A program made the translations under genes and the position numbers. A stretch of 64,000 nucleotides of DNA, taken from contig NZ_VFJE01000056.1 in the NCBI RefSeq assembly GCF_006385255.1, forward strand, positions 434,001-498,000, in the 5' to 3' direction. The first letter of the stretch is position 1. Every line of letters begins with the position of its first letter. The notes beneath the pieces are model-generated. The model did not search any database. It saw only the letters and a program-made list of their open reading frames with translations, and was not told the DNA's origin. Positions 16,873-26,822 of this stretch are shown here, in pieces. This DNA comes from Flavobacterium microcysteis. Lineage in GTDB: Bacteria; Bacteroidota; Bacteroidia; Flavobacteriales; Flavobacteriaceae.

Positions 16873-17755
16873 TCCGGTTTTACTGAAAGAAACTGTAGAT
16901 GGTTTGGATATCAAGCCAGATGGAGTGTATGTGGATGTGACTTTCGGTGGTGGCGGTCATTCAAGAGAGATTCTGAAGCGCTTGGGGCCAAATGGAAGGT
17001 TGTATGCCTTCGACCAGGATGAGGACGCACTGGCAAATGCTCTTGATGACGAACGATTTAAGCTGATTAATGAAAATTTCAGATTCATCAAAAGATTTTT
17101 AAGATTCCACAATGTGAAAAACGTTGATGGAATTTTGGCTGATTTAGGGGTGTCTTCTCATCAATTTGATGTTGCAGAAAGAGGCTTTTCAACTCGCTTC
17201 GATGCGGAGTTGGATATGAGGATGAGTCAAAAAAATGATTTGAGTGCCTATGGTGTTGTCAATGAATATGACGAGGCAAATTTACGCCGTGTGTTTTATG
17301 ACTATGGTGAGTTGAAAAATGCTCCTGCGATTGCAAGGGTGATTTTGGAGGCTAGAGAACATGGTGATATCAGAAACACAGAGCAGCTGAAAGCTGTCTT
17401 AAGCCGATTTTTGCCAGCTCACAAAAGCAACAAGATTTTGGCACAAATCTATCAGGCTATCCGAATCGAAGTCAACCAGGAAATGGATGTCCTAAAAGAA
17501 TTTTTAGAACAATCTCTGGAAATATTAAAACCTGGCGGACGCTTGAGCGTGATTTCATATCACTCACTGGAAGATCGTCTGGTAAAAAGATATATCAAGA
17601 ATGGAATGTTTGAAGGAGAGCCGGAGCGTGATTTTTTCGGGAATTTTTCAGTTCCATTTAAGACAATCGGAAAACTGATTGTTCCAGATGATGCGGAAAT
17701 CAGAATTAACAACAGAGCAAGAAGCGCAAAATTGAGGATTGCAGAGAAAGTATAA
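16847..17755 (+). CDS. rsmH: 16S rRNA (cytosine(1402)-N4)-methyltransferase RsmH (MraW)
   Basis: A 302-residue SAM-dependent methyltransferase that modifies C1402 of 16S rRNA. SAM motif VDVTFGGGGHSREIL at about 28-42; LADLGVSSHQFD and ISYHSLEDRLVK are family landmarks. Two ATGs are possible, 16847 and 16859 (MEYHNPVLL); both lie within mraZ and the choice changes only four residues. Second gene of the dcw operon. Confidence 0.95.
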   Translation: MTTTMEYHNPVLLKETVDGLDIKPDGVYVDVTFGGGGHSREILKRLGPNGRLYAFDQDEDALANALDDERFKLINENFRFIKRFLRFHNVKNVDGILADLGVSSHQFDVAERGFSTRFDAELDMRMSQKNDLSAYGVVNEYDEANLRRVFYDYGELKNAPAIARVILEAREHGDIRNTEQLKAVLSRFLPAHKSNKILAQIYQAIRIEVNQEMDVLKEFLEQSLEILKPGGRLSVISYHSLEDRLVKRYIKNGMFEGEPERDFFGNFSVPFKTIGKLIVPDDAEIRINNRARSAKLRIAEKV

Positions 17756-17843
17756 GGTTTGAGATTTAAGATTTCGGATTTCAGTAGAAGCCGTCAAAAA
17801 TCATAAATCCAAAATCATAAATCCAAAATCCAAAATCGAAGGA
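17756..17843 (+). repeat. degenerate short-repeat spacer between rsmH and ftsL
   Basis: An 88-base non-coding spacer made of near-repeats of AAATCATAAATCCA, AATCCAAAATC and GATTTAAGATTT. It is unlike the tight overlaps elsewhere in the operon and similar in style to the spacers before murG and murC. No terminator or promoter is evident. Confidence 0.6.
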
Positions 17844-18191
17844 ATGAAAGGCGGAATTTACAGCATATTAAAAGCAAAATTTCTCATCAATGATGATGCG
17901 GCTAAAAATTGGCAGTTCATCATCTTTTTGATTGTATTGGCGCTGATAATGATTGCAAATACGCACAATTACGAGCAAAAAACATACAGGATTACAGAGC
18001 TGGATAAAGAAGTAAAAGAACTCCGTTCGGAATTTGTTGACAAACGTTCTGAATTGATGAAGCTGAAAATGGAATCGACCATTTCTGAAAAAATGGAAGT
18101 TAAAGGGATTTTTCCTTCATCGGTTCCTCCAAAAAAAATCAAGGTATTAAAAGAAAAAGAAAAGGGCTTTTTTGAAAAGTTATGGCAGTAG
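17844..18191 (+). CDS. ftsL: cell division protein FtsL
   Basis: A 115-residue bitopic protein: cytosolic N-terminus, one membrane helix at about 27-44 (FIIFLIVLALIMIAN) and a periplasmic coiled coil (ELDKEVKELRSEFVDKRSEL). Size, topology and position between rsmH and ftsI identify the divergent Bacteroidota FtsL, which with FtsQ and FtsB activates septal cell-wall synthesis. It overlaps ftsI by 10 bases. Confidence 0.87.
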   Translation: MKGGIYSILKAKFLINDDAAKNWQFIIFLIVLALIMIANTHNYEQKTYRITELDKEVKELRSEFVDKRSELMKLKMESTISEKMEVKGIFPSSVPPKKIKVLKEKEKGFFEKLWQ

Positions 18192-20179
18192 AAGAAAAAA
18201 ATATTTCTTACAGGATTTATCTCGTTGCATTTGCAATCGTGATAATGGCTACTGGAATAATCGTAAAGCTCACCAATATTCAGTGGGTTGAAGGCGATTA
18301 CTACAGAAAGCTGGCGAAAGACCGTACTGTGAAAAATTTTGTAATTCCTGCAAACAAAGGAAATGTGTATTCTGCTGACGGCAGCCTTTTGGCAACATCA
18401 ATCCCGAATTACACCATCCGATTTGATGCTGTAGCGCCAAAAAAAGAAGACTTTAATAAAAATGTAGAAGCGCTTTCCGATTCGCTTTCAATTTTGTTAG
18501 GCAAGCCAAGTTCTTATTATCTGAATGAGTTCCGCAAAGCAAAGGCCAACAAAAACAGATATATGTTGCTTGCAAGAGGATTGAGCTATACGGAATATAT
18601 GAAGGTGAAAACCTTTCCATTGTTCAATCTGGGAGCTAATAAAGGTGGCTTGATTACCGAGCAGAAAACGGTGAGAGAACATCCAATTGGCATGATTGCA
18701 AACAGAACCATCGGATATGAAAGAGAGTATGTGGATGGCGGAGTTGACGGAAAAGGAATCGAATGGGCTTTTAAAGATTATATCAACGGTAAAGACGGAA
18801 AAGTACTTAAGCAAAAAATAGCAAAAGGACAATGGAAACCAATCAGCGATAACAATCAGGTTGAGCCTCAAGATGGATATGATATCATTTCCACAATTGA
18901 TGTTTACATACAGGATATTGCCCACCATGCTCTGTTGAAGCAGTTGGAATATTATGAAGCAGAACATGGATGTGTTGTCGTAATGGAAACAAAAACGGGA
19001 GAAGTGAAAGCGATTTCAAATCTTGGCAGGGCAGAAGATGGCAGCTATTCTGAAACATTAAACTATGCGGTTGCAGAGTCTCATGAACCGGGTTCTACTT
19101 TCAAACTGATTGATTTGATTGCGCTGCTAGATGATAAAAAAGTCGACACAAGCAAAGTATATGACAGCCGTGGAGGTGATATTACATACCATAACAGACA
19201 TGTGAGAGATTCGAAAAAAGGAGGTTATGGAAAAGTTTCACTGGCAAGAGGATTTGAGCTTTCCTCAAATACGATTATGGTGCAGGCGGTCTACGAAAAT
19301 TATAAAGACAACCCGATGGAGTTTGTCGGAAGGATTAATAAAATGGGATTGAACAAGCCATTAGGATTGCCTTTTAAAGGAGAAGGAGTTCCGTTTATTC
19401 CACAGCCAAAAACAAAACGCTGGAATGGGACATCACTTCCATGGATGGCTTTTGGTTATGGAGTTTCAATGACGCCTTTACAGTCGCTAACGGTTTACAA
19501 TGCGGTTGCAAATAATGGCGAAATGGTAAAGCCAATCTTTGTAAAAGAAATCAAAGAGTGGAACAAAACCATTAAAAAATTTGATAAAGAAGTTATCAAT
19601 CCAAAAATATGTTCTGACGAAACATTGAAAAAAGTCAGAAAAGTTCTTGAAAATACAGTAAAAAGAGGAACAGGGTCGAAGTTGTATTCCAAAGACTTTT
19701 CCATGGCCGGAAAAACTGGAACGGCACAAGTAGATTATGCCAAAGGAAAACATACAGATGCGATGTATTATGCGTCATCATTTGCAGGATACTTTCCAGC
19801 AGACAATCCGAAATATTCCTGCATTGTCATCATTCACAAACCAAGCAAGAGCAAAGGTTTTTATGGAGGTGATGTATCTGGACCGGTTTTCAAAAGAATC
19901 GCACAGAAGATTTTTACAGATGTTCCATCAACTAATGAAATTAAAAACCTGAATAGAAAAAGTATCAACCAGGATAAGGATTATGCAAAATATTCAGATT
20001 TAGTTTCAAAAGAAACAATCCCGAATGTGCAGGGAATGGCAGGAATGGATGCCGTAGCGCTTTTTGAAAACATGAAAATGAAAGTGAAAGTCATCGGAAT
20101 CGGAAAAGTAAAAAAACAGTCTATCCCGCCAGGAGAAGCAATAGTAAAAAACAGAACCATAACATTAGAATTATCGTGA
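18182..20179 (+). CDS. ftsI: penicillin-binding protein 3 / FtsI, septal transpeptidase with PASTA domain
   Basis: A 665-residue class B PBP that cross-links septal peptidoglycan. N-terminal membrane anchor (about 12-30), pedestal domain, transpeptidase with S305-T-F-K308 (SxxK nucleophile), S361-S-N363 (SxN) and K511-T-G513 (KTG), and a single C-terminal PASTA domain (about 605-665, starting IPNVQGM). The PASTA domain is common in Bacteroidota FtsI and absent from the E. coli protein. It overlaps ftsL at its start and murE at its end. Confidence 0.95.
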   Translation: MAVEEKNISYRIYLVAFAIVIMATGIIVKLTNIQWVEGDYYRKLAKDRTVKNFVIPANKGNVYSADGSLLATSIPNYTIRFDAVAPKKEDFNKNVEALSDSLSILLGKPSSYYLNEFRKAKANKNRYMLLARGLSYTEYMKVKTFPLFNLGANKGGLITEQKTVREHPIGMIANRTIGYEREYVDGGVDGKGIEWAFKDYINGKDGKVLKQKIAKGQWKPISDNNQVEPQDGYDIISTIDVYIQDIAHHALLKQLEYYEAEHGCVVVMETKTGEVKAISNLGRAEDGSYSETLNYAVAESHEPGSTFKLIDLIALLDDKKVDTSKVYDSRGGDITYHNRHVRDSKKGGYGKVSLARGFELSSNTIMVQAVYENYKDNPMEFVGRINKMGLNKPLGLPFKGEGVPFIPQPKTKRWNGTSLPWMAFGYGVSMTPLQSLTVYNAVANNGEMVKPIFVKEIKEWNKTIKKFDKEVINPKICSDETLKKVRKVLENTVKRGTGSKLYSKDFSMAGKTGTAQVDYAKGKHTDAMYYASSFAGYFPADNPKYSCIVIIHKPSKSKGFYGGDVSGPVFKRIAQKIFTDVPSTNEIKNLNRKSINQDKDYAKYSDLVSKETIPNVQGMAGMDAVALFENMKMKVKVIGIGKVKKQSIPPGEAIVKNRTITLELS

Positions 20180-21639
20180 TCATTCTAAAAGACATATTAT
20201 ATAAAGTTGCAATTGAAGCTGTAAAAGGTTCAACGGAAATTGCTATCAATGCCATCAATTTTGATTCAAGAAAAATCGAAACCAATGATGTGTTTATAGC
20301 TATCCGTGGTACTGTTGCAGACGGACATGAATACATAGAAACAGCTATAGGCAAAGGAGCCATAGCTATTATCTGTGATACTTTTCCGGAAAATATAGTT
20401 TCAGGCGTGACTTATGTTCAGGTAAAAGACACGAACAGAGCTTTGGCGTTTATTGCTTCTAATTATTATGGAAATCCATCAGCCAATTTAAGGTTGGTAG
20501 GAATCACAGGAACAAACGGGAAAACGACAATTGCATCCCTACTGTACCAATTATTCAAGAAAGCAGGCTATAAAGTAGGATTGCTTTCTACCGTAAAAAA
20601 TGTGGTAGATGATGTGGAATACAAGTCGATGCTTACCACATCAGATTCCATCACAATCAATAAGTTCTTAAAAGAAATGAACGATGTGGGAGTAGAATAC
20701 TGCTTCATGGAAGTTAGCTCGCACGGAATAGCTCAGAAAAGAACAGAAGGATTGCAGTTTGCAGGCGGTGTTTTTACAAATCTTTCGCACGATCATTTAG
20801 ATTATCATAAAACGTTTGCAGAATACCGCGATGTTAAAAAGACATTTTTCGATCAGTTGCCAAAAGGTGCTTTTGCACTGGTAAACAGCGACGATAAAAA
20901 TGGTCCAGTCATGCTGCAGAATACCAGTGCCAAAAAGCTGACCTATGCTCTAAAATCTTATGCTGATTACAGAGCGCAGATTTTAGAAAACCAGCTTACG
21001 GGACTTTTGCTAAAAATAAATGAGCAGGAAGTTTGGGTTCGATTAATAGGAACATTTAACGCCTACAACCTGTTGGCTATTTATGGAACAGCTATCGAAT
21101 TAGGATTAGACAATATGGAAGTTTTGAGATTACTTTCTGAATTGGAAAGTGTTTCCGGAAGATTCCAATATATTATTTCCAAAGGAAATATCACTGCTGT
21201 TGTGGATTATGCACATACGCCAGATGCTTTGGAAAATGTACTAAAAACAATTGATGATATCCGCACCAAAAATGAACAACTGATTACAATCGTTGGTTGT
21301 GGAGGTGACAGAGATAGAACCAAACGCCCAATAATGGCAAACATTGCCTCATCATTGAGTGACAAGGCGATACTAACTTCTGACAATCCAAGAACGGAAG
21401 ACCCGGAAGCTATTATTCTAGAAATGGAAAAAGGTGTTGAGCCTCAAAATTATAAAAAAACACTTGCTATCGTAGATAGAAAACAAGCTATAAAAACAGC
21501 TTGCCAGCTGGCTCAGCCAAACGATATCATACTGATAGCAGGAAAAGGACATGAGACATACCAGGAAATTAATGGTGTGCGTCATGATTTTGACGACATG
21601 AAGATTGTAACAGAACTTTTAGAACAACTGAATAAATAG
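20176..21639 (+). CDS. murE: UDP-MurNAc-Ala-Glu:meso-diaminopimelate ligase MurE
   Basis: A 487-residue Mur ligase that adds the third residue of the stem peptide. ATP-binding [10 protein letters not shown] is at about 112-121. The motif D403-N-P-R406 indicates specificity for meso-diaminopimelate rather than lysine. The start is GTG at 20176 overlapping the ftsI stop (GTGA), so translation is coupled. Complete length. murF, which usually follows in Proteobacteria, is not next to it. Confidence 0.96.
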   Translation: MIILKDILYKVAIEAVKGSTEIAINAINFDSRKIETNDVFIAIRGTVADGHEYIETAIGKGAIAIICDTFPENIVSGVTYVQVKDTNRALAFIASNYYGNPSANLRLVGITGTNGKTTIASLLYQLFKKAGYKVGLLSTVKNVVDDVEYKSMLTTSDSITINKFLKEMNDVGVEYCFMEVSSHGIAQKRTEGLQFAGGVFTNLSHDHLDYHKTFAEYRDVKKTFFDQLPKGAFALVNSDDKNGPVMLQNTSAKKLTYALKSYADYRAQILENQLTGLLLKINEQEVWVRLIGTFNAYNLLAIYGTAIELGLDNMEVLRLLSELESVSGRFQYIISKGNITAVVDYAHTPDALENVLKTIDDIRTKNEQLITIVGCGGDRDRTKRPIMANIASSLSDKAILTSDNPRTEDPEAIILEMEKGVEPQNYKKTLAIVDRKQAIKTACQLAQPNDIILIAGKGHETYQEINGVRHDFDDMKIVTELLEQLNK

Positions 21640-21646
21640 AGAAACT

Positions 21647-22870
21647 ATGCTATACTATCTATTTGACTACTTAAACCAGATGGACATTCCAGGAACCGGA
21701 GTTTTCCAATACATAACGTTCCGTTCCGGTTTGGCAATCATACTTTCGCTATTGATTTCAACAGTCTTCGGGAAAAAGATTATCAACTTCTTAAGAAGAC
21801 AGCAGGTTGGGGAAACAGTTCGTGAGCTAGGCCTTGCGGGACAAAATGAAAAAGCAGGAACACCTACAATGGGTGGGCTGATTATCATTGTTGCAACGCT
21901 GGTTCCGGTTTTATTGTTAGCCAAATTAAACAATATCTATATCCTTTTACTGATTGTAACCACGCTTTGGATGGGAACTATCGGGTTCATAGATGATTAT
22001 ATCAAAATCTTCAAGAAAGATAAAGAAGGTCTAAAAGGAAGATTTAAAGTTATCGGACAAGTAGGGTTGGGATTAATTGTTGGTACAGTTTTGTATTTCC
22101 ATCCTAGTGTTACGGTAAGAACCGATACGGGCAATACCAACATTTTTGCGACAAATCAGACAACAGTTTCGGCTGTTCCATTAGAAGAAAAATCTACGGC
22201 TACGACAATTCCGTTTTTCAAAGACAATGAATTTGATTACGCAGAATTGCTTTCATGGGCTGGAGACGATTATAGAGATTATGCCTGGTTGATTTTTATC
22301 CCGGTTGTAATCTTTATCATCACGGCAGTATCAAATGGAGCAAATCTTACTGACGGTATTGATGGACTCGCAGCAGGAACCTCGGCTATTTCGGTCATTG
22401 CGATCGGTATCTTCACGTTTGTGTCGGGAAACATTATTTTCTCAAATTACCTGAATATAATGTATATCCCCAGCTCGGGAGAAATGACGGTCTATATTGC
22501 CTCCTTTGTTGGAGCACTTGTCGGATTCCTCTGGTACAATACCTACCCGGCAACCGTATTTATGGGTGACACAGGAAGTTTGACCATCGGTGGAATTATC
22601 GCTGTTTTAGCTATTGCAGTCAGAAAAGAATTAATGATTCCGGTATTGTGCGGTATTTTCTTGGCAGAAAATCTCTCCGTCGTCCTACAGGTATCTTATT
22701 TTAAATATACGAAGAAACGTTTCGGCGAAGGCCGAAGAATATTTTTGATGTCGCCATTGCATCACCATTACCAGAAGAAGGGTTACCATGAAAGTAAGAT
22801 TGTAACCCGCTTCTGGATCGTGGGAATTTTATTGGCAATTCTTTCAATCGTAACCTTAAAATTAAGGTAG
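21647..22870 (+). CDS. mraY: phospho-MurNAc-pentapeptide transferase MraY
   Basis: A 407-residue polytopic enzyme making lipid I from UDP-MurNAc-pentapeptide and undecaprenyl phosphate. Family motifs [14 protein letters not shown], the [10 protein letters not shown] loop, FMGDTGSL and the LHHHYQKKG loop are all present. It is longer than the E. coli enzyme (360) because of an insertion of about 40 residues at roughly 150-195, a common feature in Bacteroidota. The stop codon is followed immediately by the murD ATG. Confidence 0.96.
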   Translation: MLYYLFDYLNQMDIPGTGVFQYITFRSGLAIILSLLISTVFGKKIINFLRRQQVGETVRELGLAGQNEKAGTPTMGGLIIIVATLVPVLLLAKLNNIYILLLIVTTLWMGTIGFIDDYIKIFKKDKEGLKGRFKVIGQVGLGLIVGTVLYFHPSVTVRTDTGNTNIFATNQTTVSAVPLEEKSTATTIPFFKDNEFDYAELLSWAGDDYRDYAWLIFIPVVIFIITAVSNGANLTDGIDGLAAGTSAISVIAIGIFTFVSGNIIFSNYLNIMYIPSSGEMTVYIASFVGALVGFLWYNTYPATVFMGDTGSLTIGGIIAVLAIAVRKELMIPVLCGIFLAENLSVVLQVSYFKYTKKRFGEGRRIFLMSPLHHHYQKKGYHESKIVTRFWIVGILLAILSIVTLKLR

Positions 22871-24208
22871 ATGGAAAAAAGATTGGTCATTTTAGGAGGT
22901 GGAGAAAGCGGTGTAGGCACGGCAATCCTCGGGAAGAAAAAAGGATACGACGTTTTTGTATCGGATTTTGGAAAGATAAAAAACAATTACAAAGAAGTTC
23001 TTGGTCTTCATGGCATAAAATGGGAAGAAGAAAAGCATACGGAAGACTTGATTCTTAATGCTGATGTGGTGATGAAAAGTCCCGGGATTCCTGAAAAATC
23101 TCCAATGGTAAAAAAACTTATGGAGAAAGGCATAGCGGTAATTTCTGAAATTGAATTTGCGGCCCAGTACACAAAAGCAATAACGGTTGGTATCACCGGA
23201 AGCAACGGAAAAACCACCACTACCATGCTGACCTATCATTTGCTAAAACAAGGAGGCTTGAATGTAGGATTAGCCGGGAATGTTGGGAAAAGCTTCGCCT
23301 GGCAAGTTGCAGAAGGCAAACACGATATATACGTTCTTGAATTAAGCAGCTTTCAGCTCGATGGAATTATAGATTACAAGCCGCATATTGCCATAATAAC
23401 CAATATTAGCCCTGACCATTTAGACCGATACGATTACGATTACGGAAAATACATCGCTTCAAAATTCAGGATAACGGAAAACCAGACGGAAGAAGATTAC
23501 CTGATTTATGATGCTGATGACGAAGCCATCCACAACTGGCTAAAAATGAATAAAACAAAAGCGCAACTGCTGCCTTTTTCAATGACAAAAACAATTGAAA
23601 ACGGAGCTTATGCAAAAGAAGATACAATCAATATAAACATCAATAACGAAGAATTTGTTATGCCACAAGACAAACTAGCCTTAGAAGGAAAACACAACGT
23701 GAAAAATGCAATGGCAGCCGCTACGGTTGCGCAATTATTGCGAATCAGAAAATCCACAATCCGTGAAAGCCTTTCTGATTTTCAGGGTGTGGAGCATCGT
23801 TTGGAAAAAGTGCTTAAAATTCAAAACGTGCAATATGTGAACGATTCAAAAGCTACAAATGTAAATGCTGCATTTTATGCTTTGGATAGTATGAACACGC
23901 CAACAGTATGGATTGTGGGTGGTGTTGATAAAGGCAATGACTATACGGAATTGATGCCATTGGTGCGTGAAAAAGTAAAGGCAATCATCTGTCTTGGTAT
24001 TGACAATAAAAAAATTATCGATGCTTTTGGTGATGTTGTTGATGAATTGATTGAGGCGCAAAACATGAAAGACGCTGTGAAATATGCTCAAAGAATGGCA
24101 GAGAAAGGCGATACAGTATTGCTGTCACCGGCTTGTGCTAGCTTTGATCTGTTTGAGAATTATGAAGACAGAGGAAGACAGTTTAAGCAGGCTGTTCAAA
24201 ACCTATAG
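22871..24208 (+). CDS. murD: UDP-MurNAc-alanine:D-glutamate ligase MurD
   Basis: A 445-residue Mur ligase adding D-glutamate to UDP-MurNAc-L-Ala. N-terminal Rossmann domain with ILGGGESGVGTA, ATP loop ITGSNGKTTTT, central ISPDHLDRY, and C-terminal ligase domain with NDSKATNVNA and LSPACASFDLFENYEDRG. The ATG follows the mraY stop with no gap. Confidence 0.96.
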   Translation: MEKRLVILGGGESGVGTAILGKKKGYDVFVSDFGKIKNNYKEVLGLHGIKWEEEKHTEDLILNADVVMKSPGIPEKSPMVKKLMEKGIAVISEIEFAAQYTKAITVGITGSNGKTTTTMLTYHLLKQGGLNVGLAGNVGKSFAWQVAEGKHDIYVLELSSFQLDGIIDYKPHIAIITNISPDHLDRYDYDYGKYIASKFRITENQTEEDYLIYDADDEAIHNWLKMNKTKAQLLPFSMTKTIENGAYAKEDTINININNEEFVMPQDKLALEGKHNVKNAMAAATVAQLLRIRKSTIRESLSDFQGVEHRLEKVLKIQNVQYVNDSKATNVNAAFYALDSMNTPTVWIVGGVDKGNDYTELMPLVREKVKAIICLGIDNKKIIDAFGDVVDELIEAQNMKDAVKYAQRMAEKGDTVLLSPACASFDLFENYEDRGRQFKQAVQNL

Positions 24209-24253
24209 CAATTATCTGGTTTTTTAGATAAAAGGAAATAAAGAAGGGGAATT

Positions 24254-25570
24254 ATGAAAGAGTTAATAAACAATCTTAAAGGAGACAAAGTCATTTGGGC
24301 ATTCATCGCTCTATTGGCATTGATTTCGTTTATGCCTGTTTATAGCGCAAGTAGTAATTTGGCATACGGTGCAAATGGTTCAGGAAACACAGTCAGTTTT
24401 TTGATAAAACATTTTGCCCATGTTGGTATTGGATTCCTGATAGTCTACATGGTGCATAAAATTCCATACCATTATTTCAAGGCCATCTCTATGATTGCTT
24501 TGCCAATTGTGGGATTGTTGCTGTTATACACTCTTTTTCAAGGAAAAACCATTGGCGGAGCAAATGCAAGCCGTTGGATTCAGATTCCATTTGTAGGAAT
24601 CAGTTTCCAGACATCAACATTGGCATCGATGGTGCTGATGATTTATGTAGCAAGATACTTAGCCAAAAAACGAGAAATTGAAGATACATTTCAGAAATCG
24701 GTAATCGAGTTGTGGTTACCTGTTTTTGCTATCATAATGCTAATCCTGCCTGCCAACTTTTCTACAGCTGCATTGATTTTTTCAATGGTTGTTATGCTGG
24801 TTTTCGTAGGGAAATATCCTTTAAAATACCTTGGGATTGTCATCGGGGCTGGTGTAATAAGTCTCGCCTTTTTTATCCTGGTGGCAAAAAATTTTCCAGA
24901 CGCCTTTCCAAACCGTGTGGATACTTGGGTAAGCCGTATTGAAAATTTTACAAGCGACAAGCCAGATGAGGATAATTACCAGATTGAAAAAGCAAAAATT
25001 GCAATAGCCACCGGCGGAATTTATGGCGTAGGTCCCGGGAAAAGTATACAGAAAAATTTCCTGCCGCAGTCTTCTTCGGATTTTATCTATGCGATTATTG
25101 TGGAAGAAAACGGATTGCTTGGTGCGCTTACTGTAATGTTCTTATACATCATGCTTTTCATCCGATTCCTGATTGCTTCACATAAGGCCAATACGCTGTT
25201 TGGAAAACTATTGGTTGTAGGACTAGGTTTCCCGATTGTATTTCAAGCATTGATTAATATGGCAGTTGCTGTAGAATTATTACCAGTAACGGGACAAACC
25301 TTACCACTAATCAGTAGCGGGGGAAGTTCAATCTGGATGACCTGCGTTTCGTTAGGAATTATTCTAAGCGTGACCAAAAAAGATGAAGAAATCGCTCAGG
25401 AAAATCTTGAAAAAGCACAAAGAGAAGAAGCGCTTCAAAGACTGATTGAGAGAGAAATGAATGGCGAAAATGACTCGGAAGAAGAAGAAAAGCCTACAAG
25501 TGAAAAAGAACCACAATATGCAATTGAAGATGTAAGCGACAATCCGATGAAAGCGGTAATGGGGAAGTGA
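24254..25570 (+). CDS. ftsW: FtsW septal peptidoglycan glycosyltransferase (SEDS family)
   Basis: A 438-residue polytopic SEDS protein with about ten membrane helices; it polymerises glycan strands at the septum together with FtsI. The conserved segments GGANASRWIQIP and GQTLPLISSGGSS match the family. A charged Glu/Lys-rich tail of about 60 residues follows the last helix. Position between murD and murG in the dcw cluster favours FtsW over the elongation paralogue RodA. Confidence 0.94.
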   Translation: MKELINNLKGDKVIWAFIALLALISFMPVYSASSNLAYGANGSGNTVSFLIKHFAHVGIGFLIVYMVHKIPYHYFKAISMIALPIVGLLLLYTLFQGKTIGGANASRWIQIPFVGISFQTSTLASMVLMIYVARYLAKKREIEDTFQKSVIELWLPVFAIIMLILPANFSTAALIFSMVVMLVFVGKYPLKYLGIVIGAGVISLAFFILVAKNFPDAFPNRVDTWVSRIENFTSDKPDEDNYQIEKAKIAIATGGIYGVGPGKSIQKNFLPQSSSDFIYAIIVEENGLLGALTVMFLYIMLFIRFLIASHKANTLFGKLLVVGLGFPIVFQALINMAVAVELLPVTGQTLPLISSGGSSIWMTCVSLGIILSVTKKDEEIAQENLEKAQREEALQRLIEREMNGENDSEEEEKPTSEKEPQYAIEDVSDNPMKAVMGK

Positions 25571-25639
25571 TTTGAGATTGTTGATTTAAGATATAAGATT
25601 ATAAGATGGCAGGGTGATCTGCGACAAAAGAAATAAAAA
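25571..25639 (+). repeat. degenerate short-repeat spacer between ftsW and murG
   Basis: A 69-base spacer beginning with TTTGAGATT and containing TTTAAGATATAAGATTATAAGAT, a run of imperfect AAGAT units. It resembles the rsmH-ftsL spacer. Confidence 0.5.
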
Positions 25640-26743
25640 ATGCAAAAACTAAAATTCATATTAAGCGGAGGCGGAACTGGCGGGCATATTTACCCTGCAG
25701 TTGCCATTGCTAATGAATTGAAAAATCGTTTTCCAGATTGTGAAATCTTATTCGTAGGAGCAAAAGACAAAATGGAAATGCAAAAAGTTCCGCAAGCCGG
25801 ATATCCAATCAAAGGATTATGGATTGCAGGAATACAAAGAAGGCTTACGCTTGACAACATGATGTTTCCTTTTAAATTGATGGACAGCTTGCTGAAATCA
25901 AGAAAAATTGTAAAGGAATTCAAGCCAAATGTAGCCATAGGAACAGGAGGCTTTGCAAGCGGTCCGTTATTAAAAGCGGCGGGTTCTGCAGGAATTCCAA
26001 CGGTAATCCAGGAGCAGAATTCATATCCGGGCATTACAAATAAATGGTTGAGTGGTAACGCCAGCAAAATATGTGTGGCTTATGAAAACCTGGAACGATT
26101 TTTTCCAAAAGAGAAGATAGTTTTCACAGGAAATCCTGTCCGTCAGGATTTGATTGACATAAAAGGCAAGAAAAAAGAAAGCAGGGACTATTTTAAACTG
26201 GACCCGGATAAAAAAGTGTTACTGGTTTTGGGTGGAAGTTTGGGTTCCAGAAGAATCAACCAGCTAATTGCAAAAGAACTGGTGAATTTTATATCACAGG
26301 ATGTTCAGGTAGTTTGGCAATGTGGAAAATTCTATATCGAAGAATATAAGCATTTCAATGAAAAAGAAAATGTACAGGTAACGGCATTTATTGATAGAAT
26401 GGATTTGGCCTACGCAGCGGCAGATGTGATTATTTCAAGAGCAGGAGCCTCATCAGTTTCTGAACTATGTTTGGTAGGGAAGCCAGTCATTTTTATCCCG
26501 TCGCCAAATGTAGCCGAAGACCATCAGACAAAAAATGCAAAAGCCATCGTTGATAAAAATGGCGCATTGATGATGAAAGAAAATGAATTGGATACTCAAT
26601 TCACTTCAACATTTAATAAGCTTTTAGGAGATAAGACCCTTCAGGAAAGCTTAGGGGAAAACATAAAAAAAATGGCAATGCCAAATGCAACGAAAGACAT
26701 CGTTGATGAAATAATAAAATTAATTGAAAGTCAAAAGGTGTAA
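25640..26743 (+). CDS. murG: UDP-GlcNAc:lipid I N-acetylglucosaminyltransferase MurG
   Basis: A 367-residue GT28 enzyme converting lipid I to lipid II at the inner face of the membrane. The N-terminal [11 protein letters not shown] loop (about 9-19), the GTGGFASGP segment and the C-terminal sugar-nucleotide site [11 protein letters not shown] are complete. Placed in the dcw operon between ftsW and murC. Confidence 0.96.
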   Translation: MQKLKFILSGGGTGGHIYPAVAIANELKNRFPDCEILFVGAKDKMEMQKVPQAGYPIKGLWIAGIQRRLTLDNMMFPFKLMDSLLKSRKIVKEFKPNVAIGTGGFASGPLLKAAGSAGIPTVIQEQNSYPGITNKWLSGNASKICVAYENLERFFPKEKIVFTGNPVRQDLIDIKGKKKESRDYFKLDPDKKVLLVLGGSLGSRRINQLIAKELVNFISQDVQVVWQCGKFYIEEYKHFNEKENVQVTAFIDRMDLAYAAADVIISRAGASSVSELCLVGKPVIFIPSPNVAEDHQTKNAKAIVDKNGALMMKENELDTQFTSTFNKLLGDKTLQESLGENIKKMAMPNATKDIVDEIIKLIESQKV

Positions 26744-26822
26744 AGTCAAAAGACAAAAGTCTTAAAGTCGAAAGTCTTTAGACTTTAAGATCTTATAACT
26801 TTAGACTAAAAAATAAAAAAAA
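26744..26822 (+). repeat. AAAGTC-rich spacer between murG and murC
   Basis: A 79-base spacer built from AAAGTC/AAAAGTC/AAAGACAAAAGTC units, including the palindrome AAAGTCTTTAGACTTT at 26771-26786. There is no T-run typical of a terminator, so the operon probably continues through it. Confidence 0.6.
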
